Source: Microbacterium capsulatum (lineage in GTDB: Bacteria > Actinomycetota > Actinomycetes > Actinomycetales > Microbacteriaceae). From it: a stretch of DNA of 64,000 nucleotides. Below, piece by piece: positions 16,471-23,813 of this stretch. Every line of letters starts with the position of its first letter. Position 1 is the first letter of the stretch. The position numbers and the translations under genes were made by a program. The DNA is taken from positions 1 through 64,000 of the forward strand of contig NZ_JAVFCB010000004.1 of NCBI RefSeq assembly GCF_030865425.1. The letters are read 5' to 3'. The notes beneath the pieces were generated by a model. It did no database searches and had not been told where the DNA came from. It saw only the letters and a program-made list of their open reading frames with translations.

Positions 16471-17871
16471 TCAGCCGTCGGCCGGGTCGGGGACCGGATC
16501 CGGATCCTGTTCGGCGACCGGTTCCGGAGCGGGCCGGCGGATGCCGATCCAGGACAGCACGCCGCCGATCGCCATCAGGGCGGCGGTCACCCGTGCGGCG
16601 TCGTGGAAGCCGCCGAGGTCGAGCGTCCCACCGACGATCGTCGAGAGCATCGCGACGACGAGCAGTCCGGCGACGCGGGCGACCGCGTTGTTCACCGCCG
16701 AGGCGATCCCGGAGCGGCTCTCGTCGATCGATCCGAGGATCGCGGACGTGAGCGGTGCCACGGTCAGCGACAGGCCGATCCCGAACACGATCATCGCCGG
16801 CAGCACCTGCCACCAGTAGTCGAACTGCGGGGAGACGAGCAGCAGCAGGAGCGCCGCGGCGGCCATGACGATCGGCCCCGCGGCCATGAAGATCCGCGGG
16901 CCGAACCTGCCCGCCGCGCGCCCCGCGCGCGGGCTGAGCAGGATCATCAGGATCGTGATCGGAAGGCTCGCGAGCCCCGCCTCGGTCGCCTTGAGGCCCG
17001 CGCCCTGCTGCAGGTAGACGCCGATCACGAAGCCGTTCAGAGACAGTGCGGCGTAGACGAAGAGCGTGGCGGCGTTGCCCCAGGCGAAGTTGCGCACCCG
17101 GAACAGGGACAGCGGCAGGAGCGGCCGCGGCCGACGCTGGCGGAGCAGGAACACGACCAGCAGCACGGCGCCGCCGATGCCGGTGATCAGGATCGCGGGG
17201 GAGGACCAGCCCTGGTGCGGCTGCTCGATGAGCGCGTAGACGACCCCGCCGAGCCCGAGCGCGCACAGGGCGCCGCCCAGCCAGTCCACCCGGGCGTCGT
17301 GCGGAGCCTCGGACAGGCGAAGCCGGGCGAGCAGCACGAGGTTCACGCCGATCGGCAGCACGTTGATGAGGAACACGAACCGCCAGGACAGGAAGTCGAC
17401 GAACAGCCCGCCGAGCAGCGGCCCGACGAGCTGCGCCGCGGTCGTGAACGCGGTCCACACCCCGATCGCCCTGGACTGCACCTCGCCGCGCATCACGGCG
17501 GTGATCAGCGCGAGCGAGCTCGGTACGAGCAGTGCGCCGGCGGCGCCCTGCAGCGCTCGCGCGATGATGAGGATCAGCGGGTCGGGTGCGGCGGCGACCG
17601 CGACCGATGCCACGCCGAACGCGATCAGCCCGATCCGCATGACGAGCACGCGGCCGTACGCGTCGGAGACGGATCCGGCCAGCAGGATCAGCGAGCTCAG
17701 CGTGATCAGATACGAGTCGACGGCCCACTGCTGAGTGGTGATCCCGCCGCCCAGCTCACGGCTGAGCGCCGGCAGGGCGACCGTGACCACCGTGCCGTCG
17801 AGGAACGTCACGAACGACGCGAGCACCGCGACCGCGATGACGAGTCTCTGCAACGGGGTGAACGAGGCCAC
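16471..17871 (-). CDS. MFS transporter, DHA2 (EmrB/QacA) type
   Basis: A 466-residue proton-coupled efflux pump with about 14 membrane helices. TM1 carries VTFLDGTVVTVALPAL, the DHA2 signature with an acidic residue in the membrane. The loop 2-3 motif is GSVSDAYGRVLVMRIGLI and the antiporter motif C region is GAAGALLVPSSLALITAV. The C-terminal tail is acidic and proline-rich (EPVAEQDPDPVPDPADG). The substrate is unknown; no regulator is adjacent. Divergent from the membrane protein gene at 18003; the 130-bp gap holds a 16-bp direct repeat. Confidence 0.9.
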   Translation of the reverse strand: MASFTPLQRLVIAVAVLASFVTFLDGTVVTVALPALSRELGGGITTQQWAVDSYLITLSSLILLAGSVSDAYGRVLVMRIGLIAFGVASVAVAAAPDPLILIIARALQGAAGALLVPSSLALITAVMRGEVQSRAIGVWTAFTTAAQLVGPLLGGLFVDFLSWRFVFLINVLPIGVNLVLLARLRLSEAPHDARVDWLGGALCALGLGGVVYALIEQPHQGWSSPAILITGIGGAVLLVVFLLRQRRPRPLLPLSLFRVRNFAWGNAATLFVYAALSLNGFVIGVYLQQGAGLKATEAGLASLPITILMILLSPRAGRAAGRFGPRIFMAAGPIVMAAAALLLLLVSPQFDYWWQVLPAMIVFGIGLSLTVAPLTSAILGSIDESRSGIASAVNNAVARVAGLLVVAMLSTIVGGTLDLGGFHDAARVTAALMAIGGVLSWIGIRRPAPEPVAEQDPDPVPDPADG

Positions 17872-17901
17872 GAGGCGACCCTACTCGGGTGCACGGACAC
17901 C

Positions 17902-17937
17902 GGCGCTCGCGTGCGCGGAAAGGCGCTCGCGTGCGCG
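17902..17937. repeat. 16-bp direct repeat in divergent promoter region
   Basis: GGCGCTCGCGTGCGCG occurs at 17902-17917 and again at 17922-17937, 20 bp apart, i.e. about two helical turns. It lies between the MFS start (17871) and the divergent membrane protein. Tandem regulator sites would fit the spacing, but no regulator is identified. Confidence 0.5.
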
Positions 17938-18002
17938 AATCGACGGCACGGCCTGCGCGTGTCGGCCGGGCCTCCGGCGGGCCGTCGCATACCGTGGAGG
18001 GC

Positions 18003-18875
18003 ATGAACGGGCCGGTGCTGAGCGGGGGAGTGATCGTCCTCGTCGCCGCGCTGCTGTGGCTGCTGTACTTCCTGCCGTCCTGGCGTGGTCAGCACCAGTA
18101 CGACGCGGCCGAGCGCAACGCCCTGCGCTTGAATCGCGCACTGCGGGTGCTCGCCGAGTCGAGCGAGGCGCCGCGGGAGGTGCGGCTCGAGCTGACCGCG
18201 CGCACCGCGCACGCCCAGCAGCGTCTCGCCAAGCGGCTGCAGGCCGACCGCAAGCAGGCCGATCTGCAGCGCCTGCGCGAACAGCTGGCCGCGACGCATG
18301 CGGATCCGGCCTTCCGGCGCGCCCGTGCGCGTCGGCGCACCCGCCTCGTCGCCACGATCCTGTTCGTTCTCGCGCTCGGCGCGATCGGCGTCGGCGTCTG
18401 GCAGCAGCTGACCGCCGGCACGTCGGTTCTGCTCTGGGCCGGCGGCTCCGTGATGGTGCTCGCCGCGCTCACGCTGCAGCGGATGGCCTCGGTCGCCGCG
18501 CGCGCCGCCCGCCGTGCCGCGCCGGCATCGGCCGTGGTCGCCGAGCCGGTCGTCGAGGCCGCCGCGGCGCCCGAGCTGCACGACCAGGGCCCGCGCACCT
18601 GGTCGCCGCGCACGCTCCCCGAGCCCCTCGTCTCCGTCGCCGGATCCCGTGCCCACGCCGCGCGGGCCACCATCGACGCGCAGACCCTCGCCCGCGCGGC
18701 CGCCCGCGCCGCCGAACTGCAGCGCCGTGCCGAGCGGATGGCCCCGCCGGCCCCGGTCGAGCTGCCCGCTCCGGCCGCGGCCGAGGCGTCGCCGTACGCG
18801 CGGATGGGCTACGTCGACGACGCCGAGATCGAGGCGCACGTGCGGCGGCTGCTCGCCCAGCGCGCCGCGGGCTGA
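18003..18875 (+). CDS. Conserved membrane protein with long coiled cytoplasmic part
   Basis: A 290-residue protein of unknown function. An N-terminal helix (residues 5-24) ends in WLLYFLPSWRG. A charged, probably coiled region (residues 30-105, rich in Arg, Ala and Glu) leads to two more membrane helices near residues 112-152 (LVATILFVLALGAIGVGVW and VLLWAGGSVMVLAALTL). The rest is Ala/Pro-rich and ends MGYVDDAEIEAHVRRLLAQ. The WLLYFLPSW start is a feature of a widespread actinobacterial membrane family with no assigned role. ATG 18003. Confidence 0.8.
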   Translation: MNGPVLSGGVIVLVAALLWLLYFLPSWRGQHQYDAAERNALRLNRALRVLAESSEAPREVRLELTARTAHAQQRLAKRLQADRKQADLQRLREQLAATHADPAFRRARARRRTRLVATILFVLALGAIGVGVWQQLTAGTSVLLWAGGSVMVLAALTLQRMASVAARAARRAAPASAVVAEPVVEAAAAPELHDQGPRTWSPRTLPEPLVSVAGSRAHAARATIDAQTLARAAARAAELQRRAERMAPPAPVELPAPAAAEASPYARMGYVDDAEIEAHVRRLLAQRAAG

Positions 18876-18960
18876 GCGGATCCGACACGCCCGGCGGGCC
18901 GGTCGGCGCCCGCCGATGACCGGACGCCGTGCACCGCCGTGCTAGGCTGATCAGGTTCAC

Positions 18961-19033
18961 GGGCCCATGGCGCAGTTGGTAGCGCGCTTCGTTCGCAATG
19001 AAGAGGTCGGGGGTTCGAATCCCCCTGGGTCCA
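18961..19033 (+). tRNA. tRNA-Ala (anticodon CGC)
   Basis: A 73-nt cloverleaf. The acceptor stem is GGGCCCA with TGGGTCC and the discriminator is A. The anticodon arm is CTTCG-TTCGCAA-TGAAG, giving CGC (GCG codons). The T arm GGGGGTTCGAATCCCCC is complete. A terminator follows at 19044, and its 3' arm begins the 43-bp repeat that bounds the island. Confidence 0.95.
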
Positions 19034-19043
19034 CCGAGAACAA

Positions 19044-19074
19044 GAGGCCCCGAGCAGATGCTCGGGGCCTCTTT
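19044..19074 (+). terminator. tRNA-Ala terminator
   Basis: Perfect 12-bp arms GAGGCCCCGAGC/GCTCGGGGCCTC (19044-19055 and 19060-19071), loop AGAT, followed by TTTCG. The 3' arm starts exactly where the 43-bp direct repeat starts; the distal repeat copy therefore carries only half the hairpin. Confidence 0.85.
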
Positions 19075-19102
19075 CGTCGCCGTCCGCATCTCGGCAGTGC
19101 GT
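19060..19102 (+). repeat. Left 43-bp direct repeat of the tRNA-Ala island
   Basis: Identical over 43 bp to 20744-20786. It begins with the terminator 3' arm (GCTCGGGGCCTC) and ends in TCTCGGCAGTGCGT. Sequence diverges abruptly on both sides. It is interpreted as the attL-like or recombination boundary of a 1684-bp insertion. Confidence 0.85.
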
Positions 19103-19104
19103 GC

Positions 19105-19300
19105 CTCAGGACAGTGGGGCCGACCTGGTCGGGGATGGCGTTCACCGCGTTGGTCACCGACGTCTACTCGCGGCGCATGGTGGGCTGGCGGACGACGTCC
19201 CGCATACCGACGGAGTTGCCGTTGGACGCGCTGGAGATGGCCCTCTGGGTCCGGGACCGGGCAGGCCAGGACGTCACCGGCGTCACCCACAGACGGTTCA
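19105..19300 (+). pseudogene. Transposase fragment (IS3/IS481-type rve core)
   Basis: An internal piece of an rve-fold transposase starting just after the left repeat: TWSGMAFTALVTDVYSRRMV, then GWRTTSRIPTELPLDALEMA. The D-V-Y-S-R-R segment contains one catalytic Asp. Start, remaining catalytic residues and end are missing, so this is a decayed remnant left in the island. The rest of the 19034-19354 interval holds the terminator, the repeat and the vapBC promoter. Confidence 0.75.
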
Positions 19301-19325
19301 ACTCGCCCGGCTCGTCTTATATAAT
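19297..19325 (+). promoter_or_regulatory. vapBC promoter and AT-rich operator
   Basis: A perfect TATAAT -10 (19320-19325) lies 17 bp after a weak TTCAAC -35. It sits in the AT-rich, partly palindromic stretch TATATAATTGCATATA (19318-19333), very unlike the surrounding high-GC DNA. In VapBC systems the antitoxin usually represses at such palindromes. Confidence 0.65.
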
Positions 19326-19354
19326 TGCATATACAAACGATCGAAGGAGGGGTG

Positions 19355-19570
19355 ATGACCGTCACGTCTATCGACATCGACCCAGACGAACTCAAGCAGG
19401 CGAAGAAGCTCGCCGGTACGACCTCCAATCGGGAGACCGTGGACCTTGCGCTGCGGACCCTCATCGCGGTCCGCCGGCAGCCGGCCGCCGTCGAGCGCAT
19501 CATCGGGCGTCACTTCACGCCCGACCAGATCGACGCTCCGACGATCCCGCCTTCGATTGCCCACGAATGA
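19355..19570 (+). CDS. vapB: VapB-type antitoxin
   Basis: A 71-residue antitoxin. The N-terminal ribbon-helix-helix/VapB segment is MTVTSIDIDPDELKQAKKLA, then NRETVDLALRTLIAVRR. The C-terminal half (VERIIGRHFTPDQIDAP) would wrap the toxin. The start at 19355 has GGAGGGG directly upstream; an upstream in-frame ATG at 19325 overlaps the -10 element. It overlaps vapC by 4 bp (ATGA), the usual coupled arrangement. Expected to neutralise VapC and autoregulate the operon. Confidence 0.88.
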   Translation: MTVTSIDIDPDELKQAKKLAGTTSNRETVDLALRTLIAVRRQPAAVERIIGRHFTPDQIDAPTIPPSIAHE

Positions 19571-19971
19571 CGACGTACCTCGTCGATAACAGCATCTGGC
19601 AGAAGGCCGGCGGGAGCACGGCGATCGCTGACAGACTCCGCGAGCTCTCACCCAACCACCTGATCATCACCTGCCCGCCGCAGGTGCTCGAGTACTGCCA
19701 CTCCGCGCGGAATCCACGCGAGTATGCCGCACTGCGCGAGGACATGGAACAGCTGCTGCCGGCCTGGGAACATCCCGACGAGCAGGGCGCCCTCGACATC
19801 CAGCAGGCTCTCTGGGACAAGGGGCTCACCCGCGCCGCCGCCGCGCTCGATTGCCTGATCGCCGCGTACGCGGTCGCCAACGACGCCGTGATTCTCAACT
19901 CCGACCACGACTTCGGCTACATCGAACTCGCCACCGACGGCAGAGTCCGACAGGAGTACGTCGCCGCGTGA
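19567..19971 (+). CDS. vapC: VapC-type PIN-domain ribonuclease toxin
   Basis: A 134-residue PIN-domain toxin, a Mg-dependent RNase that typically cuts tRNA or rRNA. All acidic active-site residues are present: Asp7 (YLVDNSIW), Glu42 (PQVLEYCH), Asp95 (AALDCLIAAYA) and Asp113/Asp115 (LNSDHDFGYI). Length is normal and no damage is visible, so it is probably active and held in check by VapB. It lies inside the 43-bp-repeat island, where a toxin-antitoxin pair would stabilise the insertion. Confidence 0.9.
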   Translation: MTTYLVDNSIWQKAGGSTAIADRLRELSPNHLIITCPPQVLEYCHSARNPREYAALREDMEQLLPAWEHPDEQGALDIQQALWDKGLTRAAAALDCLIAAYAVANDAVILNSDHDFGYIELATDGRVRQEYVAA

Positions 19972-20062
19972 TCGCGCTGCGGTAGAGACAGCAGACTTCC
20001 ATGAGGAAGGGCATCCCACGCGGTGACCGCCGAAGGCGAAGAGTTCCCGGTCCCCGGGGCCC

Positions 20063-20099
20063 GATGACCACGCCGCTCAGCGGAGCGCTGAGGGTCATC
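20063..20099. terminator. Bidirectional hairpin between vapC and membrane gene
   Basis: Inverted repeat GATGACC...GGTCATC (20063-20069 and 20093-20099) encloses a further CGCTCAG/CTGAG stem. It lies between convergent vapC and the minus-strand membrane gene, whose stop codon (20095-20097) is inside the 3' arm. Confidence 0.55.
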
Positions 20100-20598
20100 G
20101 CCGTGCGTGTCGCTTCCATCGTGCAGGCCAGACGAAGTGGGCTATCGAGAGCGTGAACAACGCCCATGCTGCGCCCAACGCCCAGGGATTGGGAAGGTGT
20201 GTCGTGTAGGTGCCCAAGTTGTCGACGAGGGTTTCGACAGGTGACGTGGCCACAACAAACCAGCAGGCTGCCGCGCCCACGAGCGCGCCTGCGAGCGTCA
20301 CCTCGCCGTTGCGCAGCCACCATTTCGTCAACGTAGAAACGATTCGAAGGGGCACGCCGACCGCGAGGGCGACGATCATGGACGCGAGCGCACCTGTCAC
20401 GGCTGTGATCGCCCATCCGATTGCCGACGTGCCTCCGTCATAGGAACTCTGTGCAGTCTCGGAGATCACCAGAAGCGCGGCGACGAACAAGACGAGCCCG
20501 CCCGCGAAGAACTGCGTGAGCAAGAGCGCGACCATCCGACTCCTGTCGCCTGAGGCTGATCCGTCGCCGGCCACCTGCGACGCGGGAACTGTGCTCAC
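20095..20598 (-). CDS. Four-helix membrane protein of unknown function
   Basis: A 167-residue protein with four predicted membrane helices: FFAGGLVLFVAALLVI, IGWAITAVTGALASMIVALA, LAGALVGAAACWFVV and LGAAWALFTLSIAHFVW. The N-terminus is hydrophilic and the C-terminus basic (WKRHARR). No family is recognised. The GTG start at 20598 overlaps the TGA stop of the small upstream ORF (GTGA), implying translational coupling. It lies within the repeat-bounded island and is probably accessory. Confidence 0.65.
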   Translation of the reverse strand: MSTVPASQVAGDGSASGDRSRMVALLLTQFFAGGLVLFVAALLVISETAQSSYDGGTSAIGWAITAVTGALASMIVALAVGVPLRIVSTLTKWWLRNGEVTLAGALVGAAACWFVVATSPVETLVDNLGTYTTHLPNPWALGAAWALFTLSIAHFVWPARWKRHARR

Positions 20599-20693
20599 GA
20601 CTCAAGCGTAGGGCGCTCGACGACATCGAGTCGTGCCCCTTCGACGATGCCGGCGACTTCTTCGGCCCGCAGCCGGCGTGCAGGCTTCGTCAT
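20595..20693 (-). CDS. Short ORF coupled to island membrane protein
   Basis: ATG 20693 gives a 32-residue peptide beginning MTKPARRLRAEEVAGIVEGA whose TGA overlaps the GTG of the next gene. The frame is open further upstream, with an IPQLDGPAM segment, up to the right-hand 43-bp repeat. It may therefore be the C-terminal remnant of a longer gene cut when the island formed. No good ribosome site precedes the ATG. Function unknown. Confidence 0.35.
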   Translation of the reverse strand: MTKPARRLRAEEVAGIVEGARLDVVERPTLES

Positions 20694-20743
20694 GGCAGGC
20701 CCGTCGAGTTGCGGTATGAACTGGCCGCGCGAGTTGCCAGTTC

Positions 20744-20786
20744 GCTCGGGGCCTCTTTCGTCGCCGTCCGCATCTCGGCAGTGCGT
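20744..20786 (+). repeat. Right 43-bp direct repeat of the tRNA-Ala island
   Basis: Exact copy of 19060-19102, followed by the DUF2127-type gene at 20816. Removal of one repeat plus the intervening sequence would restore a simple tRNA-terminator-membrane gene order. That order is the likely ancestral arrangement. Confidence 0.85.
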
Positions 20787-20815
20787 TCCGCGCGTGGCTC
20801 TGTCAGAGTCGGATC

Positions 20816-21370
20816 ATGAAGTGGTTCCGTTCCGCGGCGCACCGGGAGCTGGTGCTGGACTGGGTGTTCCTGGTCGGCGTGTTCTTCAAGGCGCTCGACG
20901 GGCTGTTCGAGCTGGTCGTGGGGATTCCGGCGCTGTTCATCAGCAAGCTGCAGCTCGCGGCGCTGGCGCATGCGCTCACCGCGGGCGAGCTCGCGGAGGA
21001 TCCGCACGATCTGATCGCGAACCTGATCCTGCACCTGTCGTCGCGGCTGAGCGCGGGTGCGCTGCTGATCGCGGGCATCTACCTCGTGATCCACGGCGCG
21101 GTGAAGGTGGCGATCGTGGTGGCCCTCGTGCTCGGATCCCGCCGGATCTACCCGTGGGCGGTCGGCGCGCTCGGCGTGCTCCTGATCATCCAGATCGTCG
21201 ACCTCGTGCTGAAGTTCTCCGTCGGCGTGCTGCTGCTGACCGTGCTCGACGTCGTGATCATCTGGCTGACGGTGCGCGAGTGGCGGCACGGCAGGACTCT
21301 GGACGACGTGATCCGGCTCCGCGCGCCCTGGCTCGTCCGTCGTCGCCGGTCGGGTCCTGCTGCGGGGTGA
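20816..21370 (+). CDS. DUF2127-family membrane protein
   Basis: A 184-residue integral membrane protein with four helices, matching DUF2127 by layout. VFLVGVFFKALDGLFELVVG is the first helix with its conserved acidic residues. IAGIYLVIHGAVKVAIVVAL and YPWAVGALGVLLIIQIVDLV follow, and a last helix precedes a basic tail. No biochemical role is known for the family. ATG 20816 is 30 bp after the right island repeat. Confidence 0.8.
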   Translation: MKWFRSAAHRELVLDWVFLVGVFFKALDGLFELVVGIPALFISKLQLAALAHALTAGELAEDPHDLIANLILHLSSRLSAGALLIAGIYLVIHGAVKVAIVVALVLGSRRIYPWAVGALGVLLIIQIVDLVLKFSVGVLLLTVLDVVIIWLTVREWRHGRTLDDVIRLRAPWLVRRRRSGPAAG

Positions 21371-21428
21371 CGAGGCAGGATAGGCCGGCGGGCAGACGGA
21401 TCCGGCGCGGCGGGCGTACGCTCCCGTC

Positions 21429-22160
21429 ATGGCACACGAGACGCGCCCACCGGCGACCTACGACGACCTGCGGGCCGTGTTCATCAACTGCACCCTGAAG
21501 CGCAGTCCGGAGATCAGCAACACCCAGGGGCTGATGGACCGCAGCATCGCCCTGATGCGCGCACAGGGCGTCACGGTGCAGAACTTCCGCTTCGTCGATC
21601 ACGACGTGGCGACCGGCGTGTATCCGGACATGCGCGAGCACGGCTGGGCGACCGACGCGTGGCCGGACGAGATCTGGCCTTCGATCGACGCGGCGGACAT
21701 CCTCGTGGTCGGCGGGCCCATCTGGCTCGGCGACAACGCGTCGATCACGCGCAAGCTCATCGAACGGCTGTACTCGATGAGCGGCCTGTTCAACGAGAAG
21801 GGTCAGTACATCTACTACGGCAAGGTGGGCGGGGCGCTCATCACCGGCAACGAGGACGGCGTGAAGCACTGCGCCATGTCCATCCTGTACAGCCTGCAGC
21901 ACATCGGGTTCACCATCCCTCCGGCCGCGGACGCGGGCTGGATCGGGGCGATCGGGCCGGGGCCGAGCTATCTGGATCCGGGATCCGGCGGGCCGGAGAG
22001 CGACTTCACCAACCGCAACACGACGTTCATGACCTGGAACCTGCTGCACACCGCCCGGCGGCTCAAGGACGCCGGTGGCATCCCCGCGTACGGGAACCTG
22101 CGCCAGGCCTGGAAGGACGGCGAGCGCTGGGGCTACGACGCGAACCCCGAGTACCGATGA
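21429..22160 (+). CDS. Flavodoxin-like NAD(P)H-dependent FMN oxidoreductase
   Basis: A 243-residue protein of the flavodoxin/NADPH-dependent FMN reductase fold. The first strand and flavin phosphate loop read AVFINCTLKRSPEISNTQGL. The central VVGGPIWLGDNASITRKLIERLYS is the conserved active-site side of this family. KVGGALITGNEDGVKHCAMS contacts the isoalloxazine ring in relatives. Likely a cytoplasmic FMN-dependent oxidoreductase; substrate unknown. Its TGA overlaps the ATG of the phosphatase gene by the ATGA pattern. Confidence 0.85.
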   Translation: MAHETRPPATYDDLRAVFINCTLKRSPEISNTQGLMDRSIALMRAQGVTVQNFRFVDHDVATGVYPDMREHGWATDAWPDEIWPSIDAADILVVGGPIWLGDNASITRKLIERLYSMSGLFNEKGQYIYYGKVGGALITGNEDGVKHCAMSILYSLQHIGFTIPPAADAGWIGAIGPGPSYLDPGSGGPESDFTNRNTTFMTWNLLHTARRLKDAGGIPAYGNLRQAWKDGERWGYDANPEYR

Positions 22161-22888
22161 CGGCGGACCGCGACACGGGCGCGGACCGCAGAAGCGGGAG
22201 GGCGTACCGTGGCGGCGTGGAGAACCCCGAACAGCCCGTCGCCGACCCGCTGCCCGACCGCCCGGCCCCCGACAACCCTCAGGGCAAGCTCGTGCTGCTG
22301 CGCCACGGCGAGACCGAGTGGTCCCGGTCGGGCCGGCACACCGGCCGCACCGACGTCCCGCTCACCGCGCGCGGGGAGGAGCTGGCACGCCTCGCCGGCT
22401 CGCTCGTCACCGGATACGACTTCCGGCTGATCCTGACCTCGCCGCTGCAGCGCGCCCGGCGCACCGCGGAGCTCGCCGGTCTCGACGCCGAGGTCGACCC
22501 GCTCCTGGTCGAATGGGACTACGGCGGGTACGAGGGGCGCACGACCAAGGACATCCGCGCCGAGCTCGGTTACAACTGGAGCGCCTTCACGCACGGCGTG
22601 ATCCGCGGCGAGACCCCGGGCGAGACCGTCGAGGAGGTCGCCGCGCGGGCGTCGCGGGTGCTCACCCGGGTGCTGCCGGCGATGGCGGAGGGCGACGTCG
22701 CGCTGATCGCGCACGGGCACTACCTGCGGATCCTCACCGCCGTGTTCCTCCGCGCGGCCCCGCGCTTCGGCGCCGCGATCACCCTGGACGCCGGGTCCGT
22801 CTCGGTGCTCGGCTTCGCGCGCGAGCAACCTGCGATCCTCGCCTGGAACCACGGACCCGAGCTGCCGTTGCAGCCCTCGGAGTCCTGA
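22157..22888 (+). CDS. Histidine phosphatase (phosphoglycerate mutase-like)
   Basis: A 243-residue member of the histidine phosphatase superfamily. The catalytic LLRHGETEWSRSGRHTGRTD supplies the phospho-accepting His in RHGE. LTSPLQRARRTAELAG and VEWDYGGYEG follow, and the second His is in IAHGHYLRIL. The substrate may be a sugar phosphate or a small phosphate ester. The ATG at 22157 is chosen for its 4-bp overlap with the previous gene; a GTG at 22217 would drop a non-conserved N-terminal tail and is possible. Confidence 0.88.
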   Translation: MTADRDTGADRRSGRAYRGGVENPEQPVADPLPDRPAPDNPQGKLVLLRHGETEWSRSGRHTGRTDVPLTARGEELARLAGSLVTGYDFRLILTSPLQRARRTAELAGLDAEVDPLLVEWDYGGYEGRTTKDIRAELGYNWSAFTHGVIRGETPGETVEEVAARASRVLTRVLPAMAEGDVALIAHGHYLRILTAVFLRAAPRFGAAITLDAGSVSVLGFAREQPAILAWNHGPELPLQPSES

Positions 22889-22906
22889 CCGCCCGGACGG
22901 GGAGCG

Positions 22907-23437
22907 TCAGTCGACGGGGATGTCCTCGCCGCGGCTCGGGACGTGCTCCGGGTCGGCCCCGGCGATCTCGGAGCCGTGGTGGCCCTCCTGCTCGTAGTCC
23001 GGGCGCGGAGGCTGCATCTGCTGATGCGCGCCTTCGCCGCCGAGGCGCCCGCCGTACGGACGGCCGTGGTCGGCGAACTCGTCCCGCACGAACACGAAGC
23101 GCCAGCCGCCGGCGGTGAACCGGGCTCCGGTGTGCAGCACCTCGACGGTCCTGCCCTCCTCGGCCGCGGACTTGCGGATGTTCGCGCTGGTCTCGCCGGG
23201 GCCGAGCATCTCGAGGTCGTAGTCGTCGTGCCCGTCGTGCCGGATGATCGCGTGCACGGGGGAGATGCCGGGCAGGCGGATGTCGCACTCCTCGGACGAT
23301 CCGATCCGGGTCACATCCGCCGTGATCTCCTGCAGGACGTGGGTGTCGTCCGCCGTGATGAGCAGACGCGGGCGGCCGGATCCCCACTCCGAGTGCGTCG
23401 TGGATGCCGCTCCGGGCAACTGCGGTCGTGTCCTCAT
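22907..23437 (-). CDS. FHA-domain protein
   Basis: A 176-residue protein with one forkhead-associated domain at residues 22-100, containing TRIGSSEECDIRLPGISPVH and AIIR. FHA domains bind phosphothreonine, usually from Ser/Thr kinase substrates. The SPVHA segment stands in for the usual SxxHA. The rest is a hydrophilic tail with Gly, His and Glu (ADPEHVPSRGEDIPVD). No kinase gene is near. It is convergent with the histidine phosphatase gene. Confidence 0.8.
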   Translation of the reverse strand: MRTRPQLPGAASTTHSEWGSGRPRLLITADDTHVLQEITADVTRIGSSEECDIRLPGISPVHAIIRHDGHDDYDLEMLGPGETSANIRKSAAEEGRTVEVLHTGARFTAGGWRFVFVRDEFADHGRPYGGRLGGEGAHQQMQPPRPDYEQEGHHGSEIAGADPEHVPSRGEDIPVD

Positions 23438-23813
23438 GATCGCTCCTCCTCGAGGAACTCCTCACGGGCCCGGCCGACGCGGACTGGCGCGATCCGGATC
23501 CGTCCTGCGCTCTCGTACACCGCGATGCTAACCCCGCAGGAGGGGTCGAGGGCCGGATCCCGTGAACTGACGGGACACTCACCGCCAGGGCGTCCTTCAG
23601 CCGTTCCGCACCATCACGGGCGCGCTGCGGCGACGAGCACGGCGTGCTCCCGGTTCGTGCAGGATGCCGAGATGTTGGTATACCTCTAGGATCGCAAGCG
23701 ATTAGGAGTTGTCGGTCGCACGGATGATCCGCGGACACCGACGGGGGCATCGGGGGAACGGCATGCGCGGTCGCGGCATCGTGGTACGGAGGTCGGGCAC
23801 GACGGGGGAGAGG
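23438..23813. other. Intergenic region before the giant surface protein
   Basis: About 375 bp without a convincing gene. It holds the FHA gene's CTCCTC ribosome site on the minus strand and the palindrome ATCGCAAGCGAT (23691-23702), a possible operator, next to a TAGGAT element. Two candidate start regions for the surface protein lie here (ATG 23763 with GGGGGA, and ATG 23814 with GGGGGAG). No RNA gene is seen. Confidence 0.6.

Noticed and set aside
18961..19033. tRNA-Ala 3' end as a classical integrase attachment site
   Set aside because: The direct repeat starts 27 bp after the tRNA, in the terminator arm, and no tRNA sequence is duplicated. No integrase gene is present.
20690..21430. Minus-strand frame opposite the DUF2127 gene
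   Set aside because: The plus-strand frame encodes a coherent four-helix protein; the antisense product is His/Asp/Gln-rich low complexity.
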